Assembly (NCBI GenBank): GCA_963789885.1
Contig: CAWBNB010000010.1
Coordinates: 124,001 to 188,000 of the forward strand
Source of the DNA: DATEDA01 sp963789885
GTDB lineage: Bacteria > Pseudomonadota > Gammaproteobacteria > Burkholderiales > SG8-39
Direction of reading: 5' to 3'
DNA length: 64,000 bases
Shown here one piece after another: positions 1 to 8,179 of this stretch; the stretch's first letter is position 1; each line of letters opens with the position of its first letter. The notes beneath the pieces are model-generated. The model ran no database searches, had not been told where the DNA came from, and saw only the letters and a list, made by a program, of their open reading frames with translations. Position numbers and translations under genes: made by a program.

Positions 1-503
1 ACTGCCCGCAGCCGATCGTCGCCGCCATCGACGGCGCGTGCGCCGGCGCGGGCGCGATGGTCGCGCTCGCCTCCGATTTCCGCTACGGCACCGCGCAGTC
101 GAAGACCGCGTATCTCTTCGTGCGCGTCGGGCTCGCAGGCTGCGACATGGGCGCCTGCACGCTGCTGCCGCGGCTCGTCGGCCAGGGACGCGCGGCCGAG
201 CTGCTGTACACCGGCCGCTCGCTCTCGGGCGACGAAGGCCTCGCCTGGGGGTTCTTCAACCGGCTCTGCCCGCCCGAGAAGCTGCTCGACGAAGCCAAAA
301 CGCTCGCAGCGTCGCTCGCCGACGGCCCGACCTTTGCGCACGGCATGACGAAGAAGCTCCTCCACCAGGAGTGGAACATGGGGCTCGACGAGGCGATCGA
401 GGCCGAGGCCCAGGCGCAGGCGATCTGCATGCAGACGAAGGATTTCCACCGCGCGTACGAGGCGTTCGTCGCGAAGAGAAAGCCCAAGTTCGAAGGCGAC
501 TGA
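1..503 (+). CDS. Enoyl-CoA hydratase/isomerase family protein (5' end outside window)
   Basis: The frame is already open at base 3, so the N-terminus lies upstream of the window; about 166 C-terminal residues are visible. The crotonase-fold signature IDGACAGAGAM, part of the oxyanion-hole region, is followed by ASDFR and a GLAGCDMGACTLLPR helix typical of the hydratase/isomerase superfamily, which acts on enoyl- or aryl-CoA thioesters in the cytoplasm. It is followed after 24 bp by an acyl-CoA dehydrogenase and then a 2-aminobenzoate-CoA-ligase-like gene, all on one strand. From general knowledge, hydratases of this type travel with CoA-dependent anthranilate/salicylate degradation genes. The exact substrate is inference. 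Confidence 0.9.
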   Translation, partial: CPQPIVAAIDGACAGAGAMVALASDFRYGTAQSKTAYLFVRVGLAGCDMGACTLLPRLVGQGRAAELLYTGRSLSGDEGLAWGFFNRLCPPEKLLDEAKTLAASLADGPTFAHGMTKKLLHQEWNMGLDEAIEAEAQAQAICMQTKDFHRAYEAFVAKRKPKFEGD

Positions 504-527
504 CGGCGCGGGCCGTCTCGTACCATC

Positions 528-1688
528 GTGTCCGACAAGACCTATCTCGACTGGCCGTTCTTCGACGACGCGCACCGCGCGCTCGCGCGCGAGCTCGACC
601 GCTGGTGCACCGACCGGCTCGCCGGCGGGTTCGACCACGAGGACGTCGACAGCGCGTGCAACGACCTCGTCGCGCTGCTCGGCGAAGCGGGCTGGCTCGA
701 GTACTGCGTGCCGAAAGCGCACGGCGGGCGGCTCGAGCGCCTCGACTCGCGCAGCCTCTGCCTCGCGCGCGAGACGCTCGCGCGCCACGACGGGCTCGCC
801 GACTTCGCGTTCGCGATGCAGGGGCTCGGCTCGGGGGCGATCTCGCTCGCCGGATCGGAGGCGCTGCGCAGCCGCTATCTGCCGCGAGTCGCGCAGGGTG
901 AGGCGATCGCCGCGTTCGCGCTGTCGGAGCCCGATGCCGGCTCCGACGTCGCCGCGATGTCGACGCGCGCGCGCCAGGCGGGCGGCGAGATCGTCATCGA
1001 CGGCACGAAGACCTGGATCTCGAACGGCGGGATCGCCGACTTCTACACCGTGTTCGCGCGCGAGACCGACGCCCCCGGCGCAAAGGGGATCAGCGCGTTC
1101 GTCGTCGACGCGGACGCGCCCGGGCTCTCGATCGCCGAGCGGATCGAAGTCATCGCTCCGCATCCGCTCGCCCGCCTCGAATTCAAGGACTGCCGCGTAC
1201 CGGCGACGCAGCGGCTCGGCGCGCCGGGCGAGGGATTCAAGGTGGCGATGCAGACGCTCGACGTCTTCCGGTCGTCGGTCGCCGCGGCCGCGCTCGGCTT
1301 TGCGCGGCGCGCGCTCGACGAGGCGGTCGCACGCGCCACTTCGCGCAAGATGTTCGGCCAGACGCTCGCCGACTTCCAGCTGACGCAGGCCGCGATCGCG
1401 GACATGGCGACGGGGATCGACTCCTCCGCCCTGCTCACCTATCGCGCCGCCTGGCTGCGCGACGCGAAGGGCGAGCGCACGACGCGCGAGGCGGCGATGG
1501 CTAAAATGGTCGCGACTGAAACCGCGCAGGCGGTGATCGATCGGGCGGTGCAGATCTTCGGCGGTCTCGGCGTCGTATCCGGCCAGGCGGTCGAGCGGCT
1601 GTACCGCGACATCCGGGCCCTGCGCATCTACGAAGGTGCGACCGAGGTGCAGAAGCTGATCATCGCGCGGGAAACGCTCAAGGGTTGA
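528..1688 (+). CDS. Acyl-CoA dehydrogenase family protein
   Basis: Predicted FAD-dependent dehydrogenase of an acyl-CoA, 386 aa, the usual length. It has the N-terminal helical domain, then the flavin/substrate motif ALSEPDAGSDVAAM (about residues 130-143), a TWISNGG beta-domain segment, and near the C-terminus RIYEGATEVQ (about 366-375), where the YEG glutamate aligns with the catalytic base of medium-chain acyl-CoA dehydrogenases. The start is GTG at 528; no upstream ATG fits. The stop overlaps a possible TTG start of the ligase gene, and the next ATG is only 9 bp on, so translational coupling is likely. It forms one operon with the hydratase and the ligase. The substrate is unknown; an aryl- or alicyclic-CoA would fit the context. 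Confidence 0.93.
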   Translation: MSDKTYLDWPFFDDAHRALARELDRWCTDRLAGGFDHEDVDSACNDLVALLGEAGWLEYCVPKAHGGRLERLDSRSLCLARETLARHDGLADFAFAMQGLGSGAISLAGSEALRSRYLPRVAQGEAIAAFALSEPDAGSDVAAMSTRARQAGGEIVIDGTKTWISNGGIADFYTVFARETDAPGAKGISAFVVDADAPGLSIAERIEVIAPHPLARLEFKDCRVPATQRLGAPGEGFKVAMQTLDVFRSSVAAAALGFARRALDEAVARATSRKMFGQTLADFQLTQAAIADMATGIDSSALLTYRAAWLRDAKGERTTREAAMAKMVATETAQAVIDRAVQIFGGLGVVSGQAVERLYRDIRALRIYEGATEVQKLIIARETLKG

Positions 1689-1696
1689 GCCAAGGA

Positions 1697-3346
1697 ATGG
1701 CTTATACCGCTCACGTCGACACGTTCGCGCGGGACAATCTCCCGCCGCCGGACGAGCTGCCGGAGGTCTTCTTCGAGCTGCCGGAGCTCCGCTATCCGGC
1801 GCGCCTGAACTGCGCGGCCGAGCTCCTCGACAAGATGGTCGCCGCGGGACACGGCGACCGACCCGCGCTCCACGCGTTGATCGGCGGGCGGAAGTACTCC
1901 TGCACGTACCGCCAGCTCCTCGTCCGCGCCAACCAGATCGCGCACGTCCTGATCGAGGATCTGAAGCTCGTTCCGGGCAATCGCGTGCTGCTGCGCGGGC
2001 CGAACAACCCGATGATGGCGGCGTGCTGGTTCGGCATCATCAAGGCCGGCTGCATCGCGGTCGCGACGATGCCGCTCCTCCGCGCGAAGGAGCTCGCGGT
2101 CATCGTCGACAAGGCGCGGATCGGGGCGGCGCTCTGTGACGTGCGGCTGAAGGACGAGCTCGAGATCGCCAGCACGCGCTGCCGCGACCTCAAGCGGGTC
2201 CTGTACTTCGGCGACGGCGGCGCCAGCTCGCTCGAGGCGGCGCTCGAGCGCAAGCCGGCCGCATTCGCGAACGCCGACACCGCCGCTGACGACGTCGCGC
2301 TGATCGCGTTCACCTCGGGCACGACGGGGCAGCCCAAGGGCTGCATGCACTTCCACCGCGACGTGATGGCCATGTGCGACGCGTTTCCCCGCTCGTGCCT
2401 GAAGCCGACGCGCGACGACGTCTTCTGCGGCACGCCGCCGCTCGCGTTCACCTTCGGCCTCGGCGGGATGCTCTGCTTTCCGCTGCGCTTCGGCGCCTCG
2501 ACCGTGCTGATGGAGCGGCTCACGCCCGAGACCCTGCTCGAGACGGTTCGCGACTTCCGTGCGACCGTGTGCTTCACCGCGCCGACCTTCTACCGCCAGA
2601 TGGCGCAGCTCGCGCCGAAGTACGACCTCGCCAGCCTGAAGAAGTGCGTCTCCGCCGGCGAGGCGCTGCCGGACGCGACGCGCCAGGCGTTCAAGCAGGC
2701 GACCGGCATCGAGCTCCTCGACGGCCTCGGATCGACCGAGATGATCCACATCTTCGTGTCGCACGCCGTGGACCGCGCGCGGCGCGGCGCGACCGGCTAC
2801 GCGATCCCCGGCTACCGTGCGACCGTAGTGGACGACGACGGCAACCCGTGCCCGCCGGGAACCGTCGGCCGGCTCGCGGTGAAGGGTCCGACCGGCTGCA
2901 AGTACCTCGCCGACGACCGGCAGCGGAACTACGTCCAGCGCGGCTGGAACGTCACCGGCGACGCCTACCTGATGGACGCGGACGGCTACTTCTTCTACCA
3001 GGCGCGCACCGACGACATGATCATCTCGGCCGGCTACAACATCGCCGGGCCCGAGGTCGAGTCGGCGCTGCTCGAGCACCCCGCGGTCGCGGAGTGCGGC
3101 GTCGTCGGCGCTCCGGACGAGGAGCGCGGGATGATCGTGAAGGCCTACGTCGTGCTGAAGCCCGGCTTCGCCGGCGACGATGCGATGGCCAAGTCGCTGC
3201 AGGACCACGTCAAGGCCGCGATCGCACCGTACAAGTATCCGCGGGCGGTCGAGTTCCGCCCCGCGCTGCCGCGCACCGAGACCGGGAAGCTGCAGCGCTT
3301 CAAGCTGCGGATGGAAGCGGCGTCGAACGCCGGGTTGCGCCCGTAG
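1697..3346 (+). CDS. Acid-CoA ligase, 2-aminobenzoate-CoA-ligase-like
   Basis: ATP-dependent, AMP-forming ligase that would activate an aromatic acid to its CoA thioester in the cytoplasm. The A3 phosphate-binding loop AFTSGTTGQPKG lies near residues 204-215, TGDAYLMDADGYFFYQARTD is the A7/A8 region, and the catalytic lysine motif TETGKLQRF is near residue 527. The opening TAHVDTFARDNLPPP is characteristic, as I recall, of benzoate/2-aminobenzoate-CoA ligases. I chose ATG 1697; a TTG at 1685 overlapping the previous stop would add four residues and has more room for a ribosome site. It is the last gene of the operon, and an enolase-superfamily gene converges 3 bp away. 2-Aminobenzoate is the best guess; benzoate or another aryl acid is possible. 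Confidence 0.85.
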   Translation: MAYTAHVDTFARDNLPPPDELPEVFFELPELRYPARLNCAAELLDKMVAAGHGDRPALHALIGGRKYSCTYRQLLVRANQIAHVLIEDLKLVPGNRVLLRGPNNPMMAACWFGIIKAGCIAVATMPLLRAKELAVIVDKARIGAALCDVRLKDELEIASTRCRDLKRVLYFGDGGASSLEAALERKPAAFANADTAADDVALIAFTSGTTGQPKGCMHFHRDVMAMCDAFPRSCLKPTRDDVFCGTPPLAFTFGLGGMLCFPLRFGASTVLMERLTPETLLETVRDFRATVCFTAPTFYRQMAQLAPKYDLASLKKCVSAGEALPDATRQAFKQATGIELLDGLGSTEMIHIFVSHAVDRARRGATGYAIPGYRATVVDDDGNPCPPGTVGRLAVKGPTGCKYLADDRQRNYVQRGWNVTGDAYLMDADGYFFYQARTDDMIISAGYNIAGPEVESALLEHPAVAECGVVGAPDEERGMIVKAYVVLKPGFAGDDAMAKSLQDHVKAAIAPYKYPRAVEFRPALPRTETGKLQRFKLRMEAASNAGLRP

Positions 3347-3348
3347 TC

Positions 3349-4467
3349 TTAGACGGCAACGACATACGGCGCGAGCCGTTCGAGATCCGGCTCGACGCCG
3401 AGCCCCGGCGCATCCTGCAGCGTCGTCCAGCCGTCCACCACGGTGAAGGGAAACACCGCCTCGCGTAGCGGGTTCGGGTTCGAGTCGATCTCGGCGTAGC
3501 CGTTTCCGCCCGCGGCGGCGACGAGATGCATCGACGCGGCGAGCCCGAGGCCGCCGGCGAGCCAGTGCGGGCAGAACGCGAGGCCGCGCTCGACCGCACG
3601 GCTCGCGACCTCGCGGCAGCCGCTGATACCGCCCCACTTGCCGACGTCGGGCTGGATGACACGCAGGTATCCGCCCGCGATCGCCGCGTCGAACGCCGAT
3701 TCGCCGCGCAGATTCTCGCCAGCCGCGAGCGGCACACCCGCCCGCTCGGCGAGCAGGCTCCACGCATCGGCGGGCTCGTCGGCCGCGATCGGCTCTTCCA
3801 TCCAGTGCGGGCGCAGGGGCGCAAGCTCGGCGATCCGCTCGAGCGCCTCCGCGGGCGACCAGGCCTGGTTGGCGTCGATCATGATCGTCGCGTCTTCGCC
3901 GAGCGCGTTGCGGAGCGCGGCGAGATTCGTCCGATCGCGCGCGGTGTTCATGCCGACCTTCAGCTTGAACGCGCGGTAGCCCTCCGCGCGCCGTGCGAGC
4001 GCGGTCTCGACGACGCCGTCCGGCCCGAGCCCGCTCGCATAGACGCGCAAGCGCCCGCTCGCGCCGCCGAGGTGTTTCCACAGCGGCGCGCCCGCGCGAC
4101 GCGCGGCGAGGTCCCAGCACGCCTGGTCGATGCCCGCGATCACCTGCGCGAAGGGTCCGGGCTCACCGCACTGGATCGCGAGGGTGCGCGTTTTCGCTTC
4201 GAGCGCCGCACGGACGCGCTCCGGGTGCGCGGCGTCTAGGCCGACGGCTAGCGGCGCGAAGATCGCGCGCAGGAGCCGCGCGCGATGCTCCGCGCCGGGC
4301 GGCGGGAAGTTGCACCACACCTCGCCCCAGCCGTACGCGCCGTCGGCCGCGGTCACGCGCACGAAGAGCGCGGGGCGGGTCGCCATCGCGCCCATGGCGG
4401 CCAGCACGGGACGTGACGCCGGCGCGCGCAGCAGCCACGATTCGAGACGGGCGATCGTCGAGGTCAT
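3349..4467 (-). CDS. Mandelate racemase/muconate lactonizing enzyme family protein
   Basis: Enolase-superfamily enzyme, 372 aa, expected to abstract a proton alpha to a carboxylate with Mg2+ and then racemise, dehydrate or cycloisomerise an organic acid. The N-terminal capping domain is followed by the barrel with FKLKVGM (KxK base, about residue 165), MIDANQAW (first metal Asp), WMEEP (second ligand), AAGEN (third ligand), QPDVGKWGG and CPHW (about residue 300), whose His fits the mandelate-racemase-type Asp-His dyad. All key residues are present. It is divergent from the Bug binding-protein gene 41 bp away, so a shared promoter region and a shared organic-acid substrate are plausible. The exact reaction cannot be read from the sequence. 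Confidence 0.88.
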   Translation of the reverse strand: MTSTIARLESWLLRAPASRPVLAAMGAMATRPALFVRVTAADGAYGWGEVWCNFPPPGAEHRARLLRAIFAPLAVGLDAAHPERVRAALEAKTRTLAIQCGEPGPFAQVIAGIDQACWDLAARRAGAPLWKHLGGASGRLRVYASGLGPDGVVETALARRAEGYRAFKLKVGMNTARDRTNLAALRNALGEDATIMIDANQAWSPAEALERIAELAPLRPHWMEEPIAADEPADAWSLLAERAGVPLAAGENLRGESAFDAAIAGGYLRVIQPDVGKWGGISGCREVASRAVERGLAFCPHWLAGGLGLAASMHLVAAAGGNGYAEIDSNPNPLREAVFPFTVVDGWTTLQDAPGLGVEPDLERLAPYVVAV

Positions 4468-4508
4468 CCCTGCATGCTAGCCTACGCCGCGCGGCAATGG
4501 GGCAATCG

Positions 4509-5477
4509 ATGCGAACCTGGCGGTGGTTGGGCGCGGTACTCGCGATCGGCGCGGCGTCCGCGGCGCTTGCGCAAGGCGCGTATCCGTCGAAACCGGTCCG
4601 GCTGATCGTGCCGTTTCCGCCCGGCGGCGCGGTCGACTTCTACGCGCGCGCGGTCCAGACCCGGCTCGCGGAGACGCTCGGCCAGCCGATCCTGATCGAG
4701 AATCGCGCCGGCGCCGGCGGGATGATCGGCGCCGAGTTCGTCGCGAAGTCCCCGCCCGACGGCTACACGCTGCTCGTCGGCAACATCGCGGCGCTCGCGA
4801 TGAACGTCGCCCTCTACTCGAAGATGCCGTACGACCCGGTGAAGGACCTCACGCCGATCATGCGCACCGTCGCCGTCGACTACGCGATGGTGGTGCATCC
4901 GTCGCTGCCCGTGCAGTCGGTGGCGGAGTTCGTCGCCTATGCGAAGACGCATCCGGGGAAGGTGAGCTACGGCTCGGCGGGGAGCGGCAGCGCGCCGCAT
5001 CTCTCGATGGAGCTCTTCAAGGCGCGCGCCGGCATCGACCTCGTGCACATTCCGTTCAAGGGTGGCGGCCCGATGGTGACCGACCTTCTCGGCGGTCAGA
5101 TCCAGATCGTCATCGCCGACCAGGCGAATCTGATGCCGCACGTGAAGGCCGGCAAGCTCCGCGCGCTCGCCGTCGGCACCCTCGTCCGTTCGGCGGTCTA
5201 CCCCGACCTGCCGACGATCGCGGAGTCGGGCTACCCGGGATTCGAGGCGCGCGCCTGGCAGGGCATCGCCGGGCCGGCCGGCCTGCCGCCGGACGTCGTC
5301 CGGCAGATTCAGTCCGCGATCGCGAAGGTGATGGCACTGCCCGACGTGCGCGCGCGGCTCGTCGAAGGCGGGCTCGATCCGATCGTCAGCACGCCGGAGG
5401 AATTCGGCGAGTTCATCCGCGCGGAGATCGCGAAGTGGTCGAAGGTCGCGAAGGACGTCGGCGCGCGGGTGGACTGA
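4509..5477 (+). CDS. Tripartite tricarboxylate transporter (Bug) substrate-binding protein
   Basis: Periplasmic binding protein of the Bug/TctC family, 322 aa, the normal length. A signal peptide of about 21 residues ends ALA-QGAYPSKPV; then come VPFPPGGAVD (carboxylate-binding loop), VIENRAGAGG-type segment and DGYTLLVGN. ATG 4509 gives a clean signal peptide; ATG 4497 would add MGQS. No TctA/TctB membrane genes are nearby, so it is an orphan that may use a distant permease or act as a sensor. Neighbours are the divergent enolase-superfamily enzyme and a convergent cupin. The ligand is probably a carboxylate, as for this family generally; identity unknown. Confidence 0.92.
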   Translation: MRTWRWLGAVLAIGAASAALAQGAYPSKPVRLIVPFPPGGAVDFYARAVQTRLAETLGQPILIENRAGAGGMIGAEFVAKSPPDGYTLLVGNIAALAMNVALYSKMPYDPVKDLTPIMRTVAVDYAMVVHPSLPVQSVAEFVAYAKTHPGKVSYGSAGSGSAPHLSMELFKARAGIDLVHIPFKGGGPMVTDLLGGQIQIVIADQANLMPHVKAGKLRALAVGTLVRSAVYPDLPTIAESGYPGFEARAWQGIAGPAGLPPDVVRQIQSAIAKVMALPDVRARLVEGGLDPIVSTPEEFGEFIRAEIAKWSKVAKDVGARVD

Positions 5478-5487
5478 GCCGGGCGCC

Positions 5488-6063
5488 TCAGCGCTGCGCC
5501 GGCGGATCGAAGACGAACACGTTCTTGAACGCGTCGAGCACCTTCGTGCCGTGCTCGCGCTCGACGCGCTCGGCGACGGAGTGCGGCATCGAGACGTCGT
5601 CGCGCCCGTCGGCGAGTCCGGTGATGACGGTGAGCTGGACGGCGTCGGTCTTGCCGACGTTGTGGAAGCCGCGGTAGACCTTCGGCGGGCACGAGAAGAC
5701 GTCCCACTTGTTGAGGGTGAGCCGGTGCGCGACCGGCTCGCCGATCTCGTACTCGATCGTGCCCTCGAGCACGACGAAGGTCTCGAAGGTGTCGTTGTGC
5801 GAATGCAGGCACGGCCCCTGCCCCGGCGGCAGGATCGACACGAACATCGTCGTCCGCGCCGCGCCGAAGATCGGCGCCTCGCTCCCGAACGGGTTCTTGG
5901 TGTCGTCGAGGATCACCGGCATCAGCTTGCGCGCGAAGATGATGTCCATCGCCGCCTGGGGCGTCCAGCCGAGGTCGCGCGCCGTCGACATCGACTGCAG
6001 CTTGTCGAAGCGCGCGACGCGCCGCTCGAGCTCTTCGCGCGTCGGGGTGTAGATGCCGGTCAT
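5488..6063 (-). CDS. Cupin domain-containing protein
   Basis: A 191-aa protein with one clear cupin barrel. HSHNDTFETFVVLEG supplies the HxH...E metal-binding motif 1 (about residues 84-100), and a later RGFHNVGKTDAVQL stretch supplies the motif 2 histidine. Cupins of this kind are dioxygenases, isomerases or sugar/aromatic binding proteins; no specific reaction can be assigned. The N-terminal 65 residues are helical and charged without a recognised domain. It converges with the Bug gene (10 bp apart) and is divergent from the RidA-like gene across about 66 bp, which must hold both promoters. Confidence 0.85.
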   Translation of the reverse strand: MTGIYTPTREELERRVARFDKLQSMSTARDLGWTPQAAMDIIFARKLMPVILDDTKNPFGSEAPIFGAARTTMFVSILPPGQGPCLHSHNDTFETFVVLEGTIEYEIGEPVAHRLTLNKWDVFSCPPKVYRGFHNVGKTDAVQLTVITGLADGRDDVSMPHSVAERVEREHGTKVLDAFKNVFVFDPPAQR

Positions 6064-6129
6064 GCCGTGCCTCCTCGTGAGAACATCCGCCGGGCAAGCC
6101 TATCAACCCCAGCCCGAGGAGACAATGCC

Positions 6130-6516
6130 ATGGCCGTCCAGCCCATCGTCCCGCCCGGTTCGCCGCCGCCGCTCGCGCCCTACTCGCCCGGCGTGCGCGC
6201 CGGCAACACGATCTACGTCTCGGGCACGCTCGCGATCGGTCCGGATGGAAAGACGGTCGGCGTCGGCGACGTCAAGGCACAGACGCGCCACGTGCTCGAG
6301 AGCGTGAAGTCGGTGATCGAGGCCGCTGGCGGCACGCTCCGGGACGTGGCCTTCAATCACATCTTCCTCGCCAACCTCGCCGACTATGCCGCGATGAACG
6401 AGGTTTACCGGGAGTACTTCCCGAGCAATCCGCCGGCGCGCTACTGCATCCGCGCCGACCTCGTGAAGCCCGAGTTCCTGGTGGAGGTCGCGACGATCGC
6501 GCACCTCGGCACTTAG
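6130..6516 (+). CDS. RidA/RutC family protein
   Basis: A 128-aa YjgF/YER057c/UK114-family protein. Family landmarks are YVSGTLAIG, the QTRHVLESVKSVIEAAGG helix and the C-terminal RADLVKPEFLVEVATIAH, containing the arginine expected to hold a carboxylate in the trimer-interface pocket. RidA members hydrolyse reactive enamine/imine intermediates; RutC-like ones act on aminoacrylate in pyrimidine breakdown. The spacing of residues looks more RutC-like than RidA-like. RidA-type genes commonly sit in CoA-dependent 2-aminobenzoate clusters, and such a ligase is 3 kb upstream. Start ATG 6130 is preceded by GAGGAGACA. Confidence 0.9.
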   Translation: MAVQPIVPPGSPPPLAPYSPGVRAGNTIYVSGTLAIGPDGKTVGVGDVKAQTRHVLESVKSVIEAAGGTLRDVAFNHIFLANLADYAAMNEVYREYFPSNPPARYCIRADLVKPEFLVEVATIAHLGT

Positions 6517-6588
6517 CACGCACCGCTTGCGCGGCCGCCCGATCCGCCGCGAAATCGTTCGTCCGCGTTACGACCCGATGGAGGTTGC

Positions 6589-7566
6589 ATGTCGCTCGCC
6601 ACGCCGCTCACCAAGCTCCTCGGGATCGCTCATCCGATCCTGCTCGCGCCGATGGATCTCGTGTCCGACGCGAAGCTCGCTGCGGCGGTGAGCGCCGCCG
6701 GCGGCTTCGGCATCCTCGGCGGCGGGTACGGCGACGGCGACTGGCTCGCGCGGGAGCTCGATTCGCTCGGGAGATCCGGACAACGCTTCGGCGTCGGCTT
6801 CATAACGTGGAGCATGGCGAAGCAGCCGGAGCTGCTCGATGTAGCGCTCGAGCGCAGGCCGGCCGCGGTCATGCTGTCCTTCGGCGACCCGGCACCGTTC
6901 GCCGACCGCATCAAGCGGAGCGACGCGCGCCTCATCTGCCAAGTGCAGTCGCTCGCGCTGGCGAAGGTGGCCGTCGCGGCCGGCGCCGACGTCCTCGTCG
7001 CGCAGGGTACCGAGGGCGGCGGGCACGGCGCCGCCCGCGGCGTCGTGTCCCTGGTGCCGGAAATCGTCGATGCGGTCGGCCCGAAAGTGCCGGTCGTCGC
7101 CGCCGGCGGGATCGCCGACGGGCGCGGGCTCGCGGCCGCGCTCATGCTCGGCGCATCCGGCGTGCTGCTCGGCACGCGCTTCTATGCGACCGAGGAGGCG
7201 GCCGGAGCGCAGGCGGCGAAAGAGCGCATTCGCGCCGCCAGCGGCGACGATACGCTGCGCAGCATCGTGTTCGACATCTCCCGGCGCAACGTCTGGCCCG
7301 CCCCGTTCACCGGGCGGTGCCTGCGCAACGCGCATCTGGAGCACTGGTTCGGGCGTGAGGTTGAGCTGCTGCGCCACCAGGAAGAGGAAGCGGCGCGGTA
7401 TGCGGCCGCCCGGAGCGACGGCGACTTCGACGTCGCGGCGGTGATCGCCGGCGAAGCGTCCGGACTCGTGCGCGAGATCGGGTCGGCGCGGGAGGTCGTG
7501 GCGCGGATCGTCCGCGAAGCATCGGCGCTTCTCGCAAGCGCGCCGCGCTGGACCGCCGACAACTAG
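6589..7566 (+). CDS. Nitronate monooxygenase family protein (2-nitropropane dioxygenase-like)
   Basis: FMN-dependent TIM-barrel enzyme, 325 aa, which would oxidise alkyl nitronates such as propionate-3-nitronate. Family marks are PILLAPMDL at the N-terminus, the QGTEGGGHGA loop with the conserved histidine (about residue 145), VPVVAAGGIADGRG (FMN phosphate site) and GASGVLLGTRF. The ribosome site GGAGG lies a few bases before ATG 6589. It stands alone between the RidA-like gene and a minus-strand NIPSNAP gene. Related flavoenzymes include enoyl reductase-like proteins; the GGGHG loop favours nitronate monooxygenase. Confidence in the family is high, in the natural substrate low. Confidence 0.9.
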   Translation: MSLATPLTKLLGIAHPILLAPMDLVSDAKLAAAVSAAGGFGILGGGYGDGDWLARELDSLGRSGQRFGVGFITWSMAKQPELLDVALERRPAAVMLSFGDPAPFADRIKRSDARLICQVQSLALAKVAVAAGADVLVAQGTEGGGHGAARGVVSLVPEIVDAVGPKVPVVAAGGIADGRGLAAALMLGASGVLLGTRFYATEEAAGAQAAKERIRAASGDDTLRSIVFDISRRNVWPAPFTGRCLRNAHLEHWFGREVELLRHQEEEAARYAAARSDGDFDVAAVIAGEASGLVREIGSAREVVARIVREASALLASAPRWTADN

Positions 7567-7572
7567 TCTGAT

Positions 7573-7610
7573 CGCATCGACAAGGAGCGGCCGAGCAAGG
7601 CCCCGATGCG
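7573..7610 (+). terminator. Stem-loop after the nitronate monooxygenase gene, candidate terminator
   Basis: CGCATCG (7573-7579) pairs perfectly with CGATGCG (7604-7610), and an inner GGCC/GGCC pair can extend the structure. It starts 7 bp after the stop codon. No T-tract follows, so a classic intrinsic terminator is not proven. Confidence 0.3.
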
Positions 7611-7659
7611 GTGAACCTCGCGCCGGCCCGCAGGCTCGCGCCGTGCGCCGCCGGCGCGC

Positions 7660-7989
7660 TCAAGCTCCCCCGCCCGGCTTGAAGAACGGCGGCGGGATCA
7701 GGAAGCGGCACTCCTGCTTGATGATCGTGTCCGCCTCGCGCAGCATCTTCAGATAGGCCTGCATCTCCGGGTCGGCGCGCATCGCCGCCTGGCGGCGCAT
7801 GCGCTCGTCGAAGCTCGGGTGGGCGTAGATATGGATGTACGAGTTGACGTCGCCGTCCTCGTGCACGCCCACCAGCACCGGGTAGCCGTAATGGCGCGCG
7901 ATCACCGGCAACCCGTGCTTCTCGTAGAGCTCGAGCTGCGGCTTCACCTTCCAGGGATGGGTCGTGTACGTGCGATGCTCGTAGATCAT
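7660..7989 (-). CDS. NIPSNAP family protein
   Basis: A 109-aa protein with the ferredoxin-like alpha/beta fold of the NIPSNAP family. The opening MIYEHRTYTTHPWK and the later YIHIYAHPSFDERMRRQAAM are typical of small bacterial members. Their biochemical role is mostly unknown; many sit in catabolic clusters and are thought to act like small dimeric monooxygenase or binding folds. AAAGGAG (revcomp of the sequence near 7998-8004) precedes the start. It is separated by about 190 bp from the divergent dehydrogenase, so both promoters lie there. Confidence 0.82.
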   Translation of the reverse strand: MIYEHRTYTTHPWKVKPQLELYEKHGLPVIARHYGYPVLVGVHEDGDVNSYIHIYAHPSFDERMRRQAAMRADPEMQAYLKMLREADTIIKQECRFLIPPPFFKPGGGA

Positions 7990-8142
7990 CCGGCTGCTCC
8001 TTTCGCATGGGTTGATTTCGCCTGCCCGAATACGCGCTGCTCGCGCAGGGTCGCCACTTCACTCCAGTGTCGACGTTTCCCGCAAGCAGGCGCGCCGATG
8101 ATAGCCCTCGAGATCCGTGGGTCAACCGCGACGGGGGCTCGC

Positions 8143-8148
8143 TATACT
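8143..8148 (+). promoter_or_regulatory. Possible -10 element (TATACT) before the D-2-hydroxyacid dehydrogenase
   Basis: TATACT is one of few AT-rich hexamers in this GC-rich region and lies 31 bp before ATG 8180. No good -35 box is seen at the right spacing, so confidence is low. Confidence 0.28.
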
Positions 8149-8179
8149 ACTTGCTGGCGGCGACTGACTGGAGAACAAG

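Noticed and set aside
1628..4120. Long open frame on the minus strand (about 830 codons) opposite the ligase gene
   Set aside because: Arginine/alanine-rich product without motifs; an effect of high GC, opposite genes with clear conserved domains.
7990..8179. Possible small RNA or regulator gene in the divergent gap
   Set aside because: No open frame with a ribosome site and no clear structure beyond a weak -10 hexamer.
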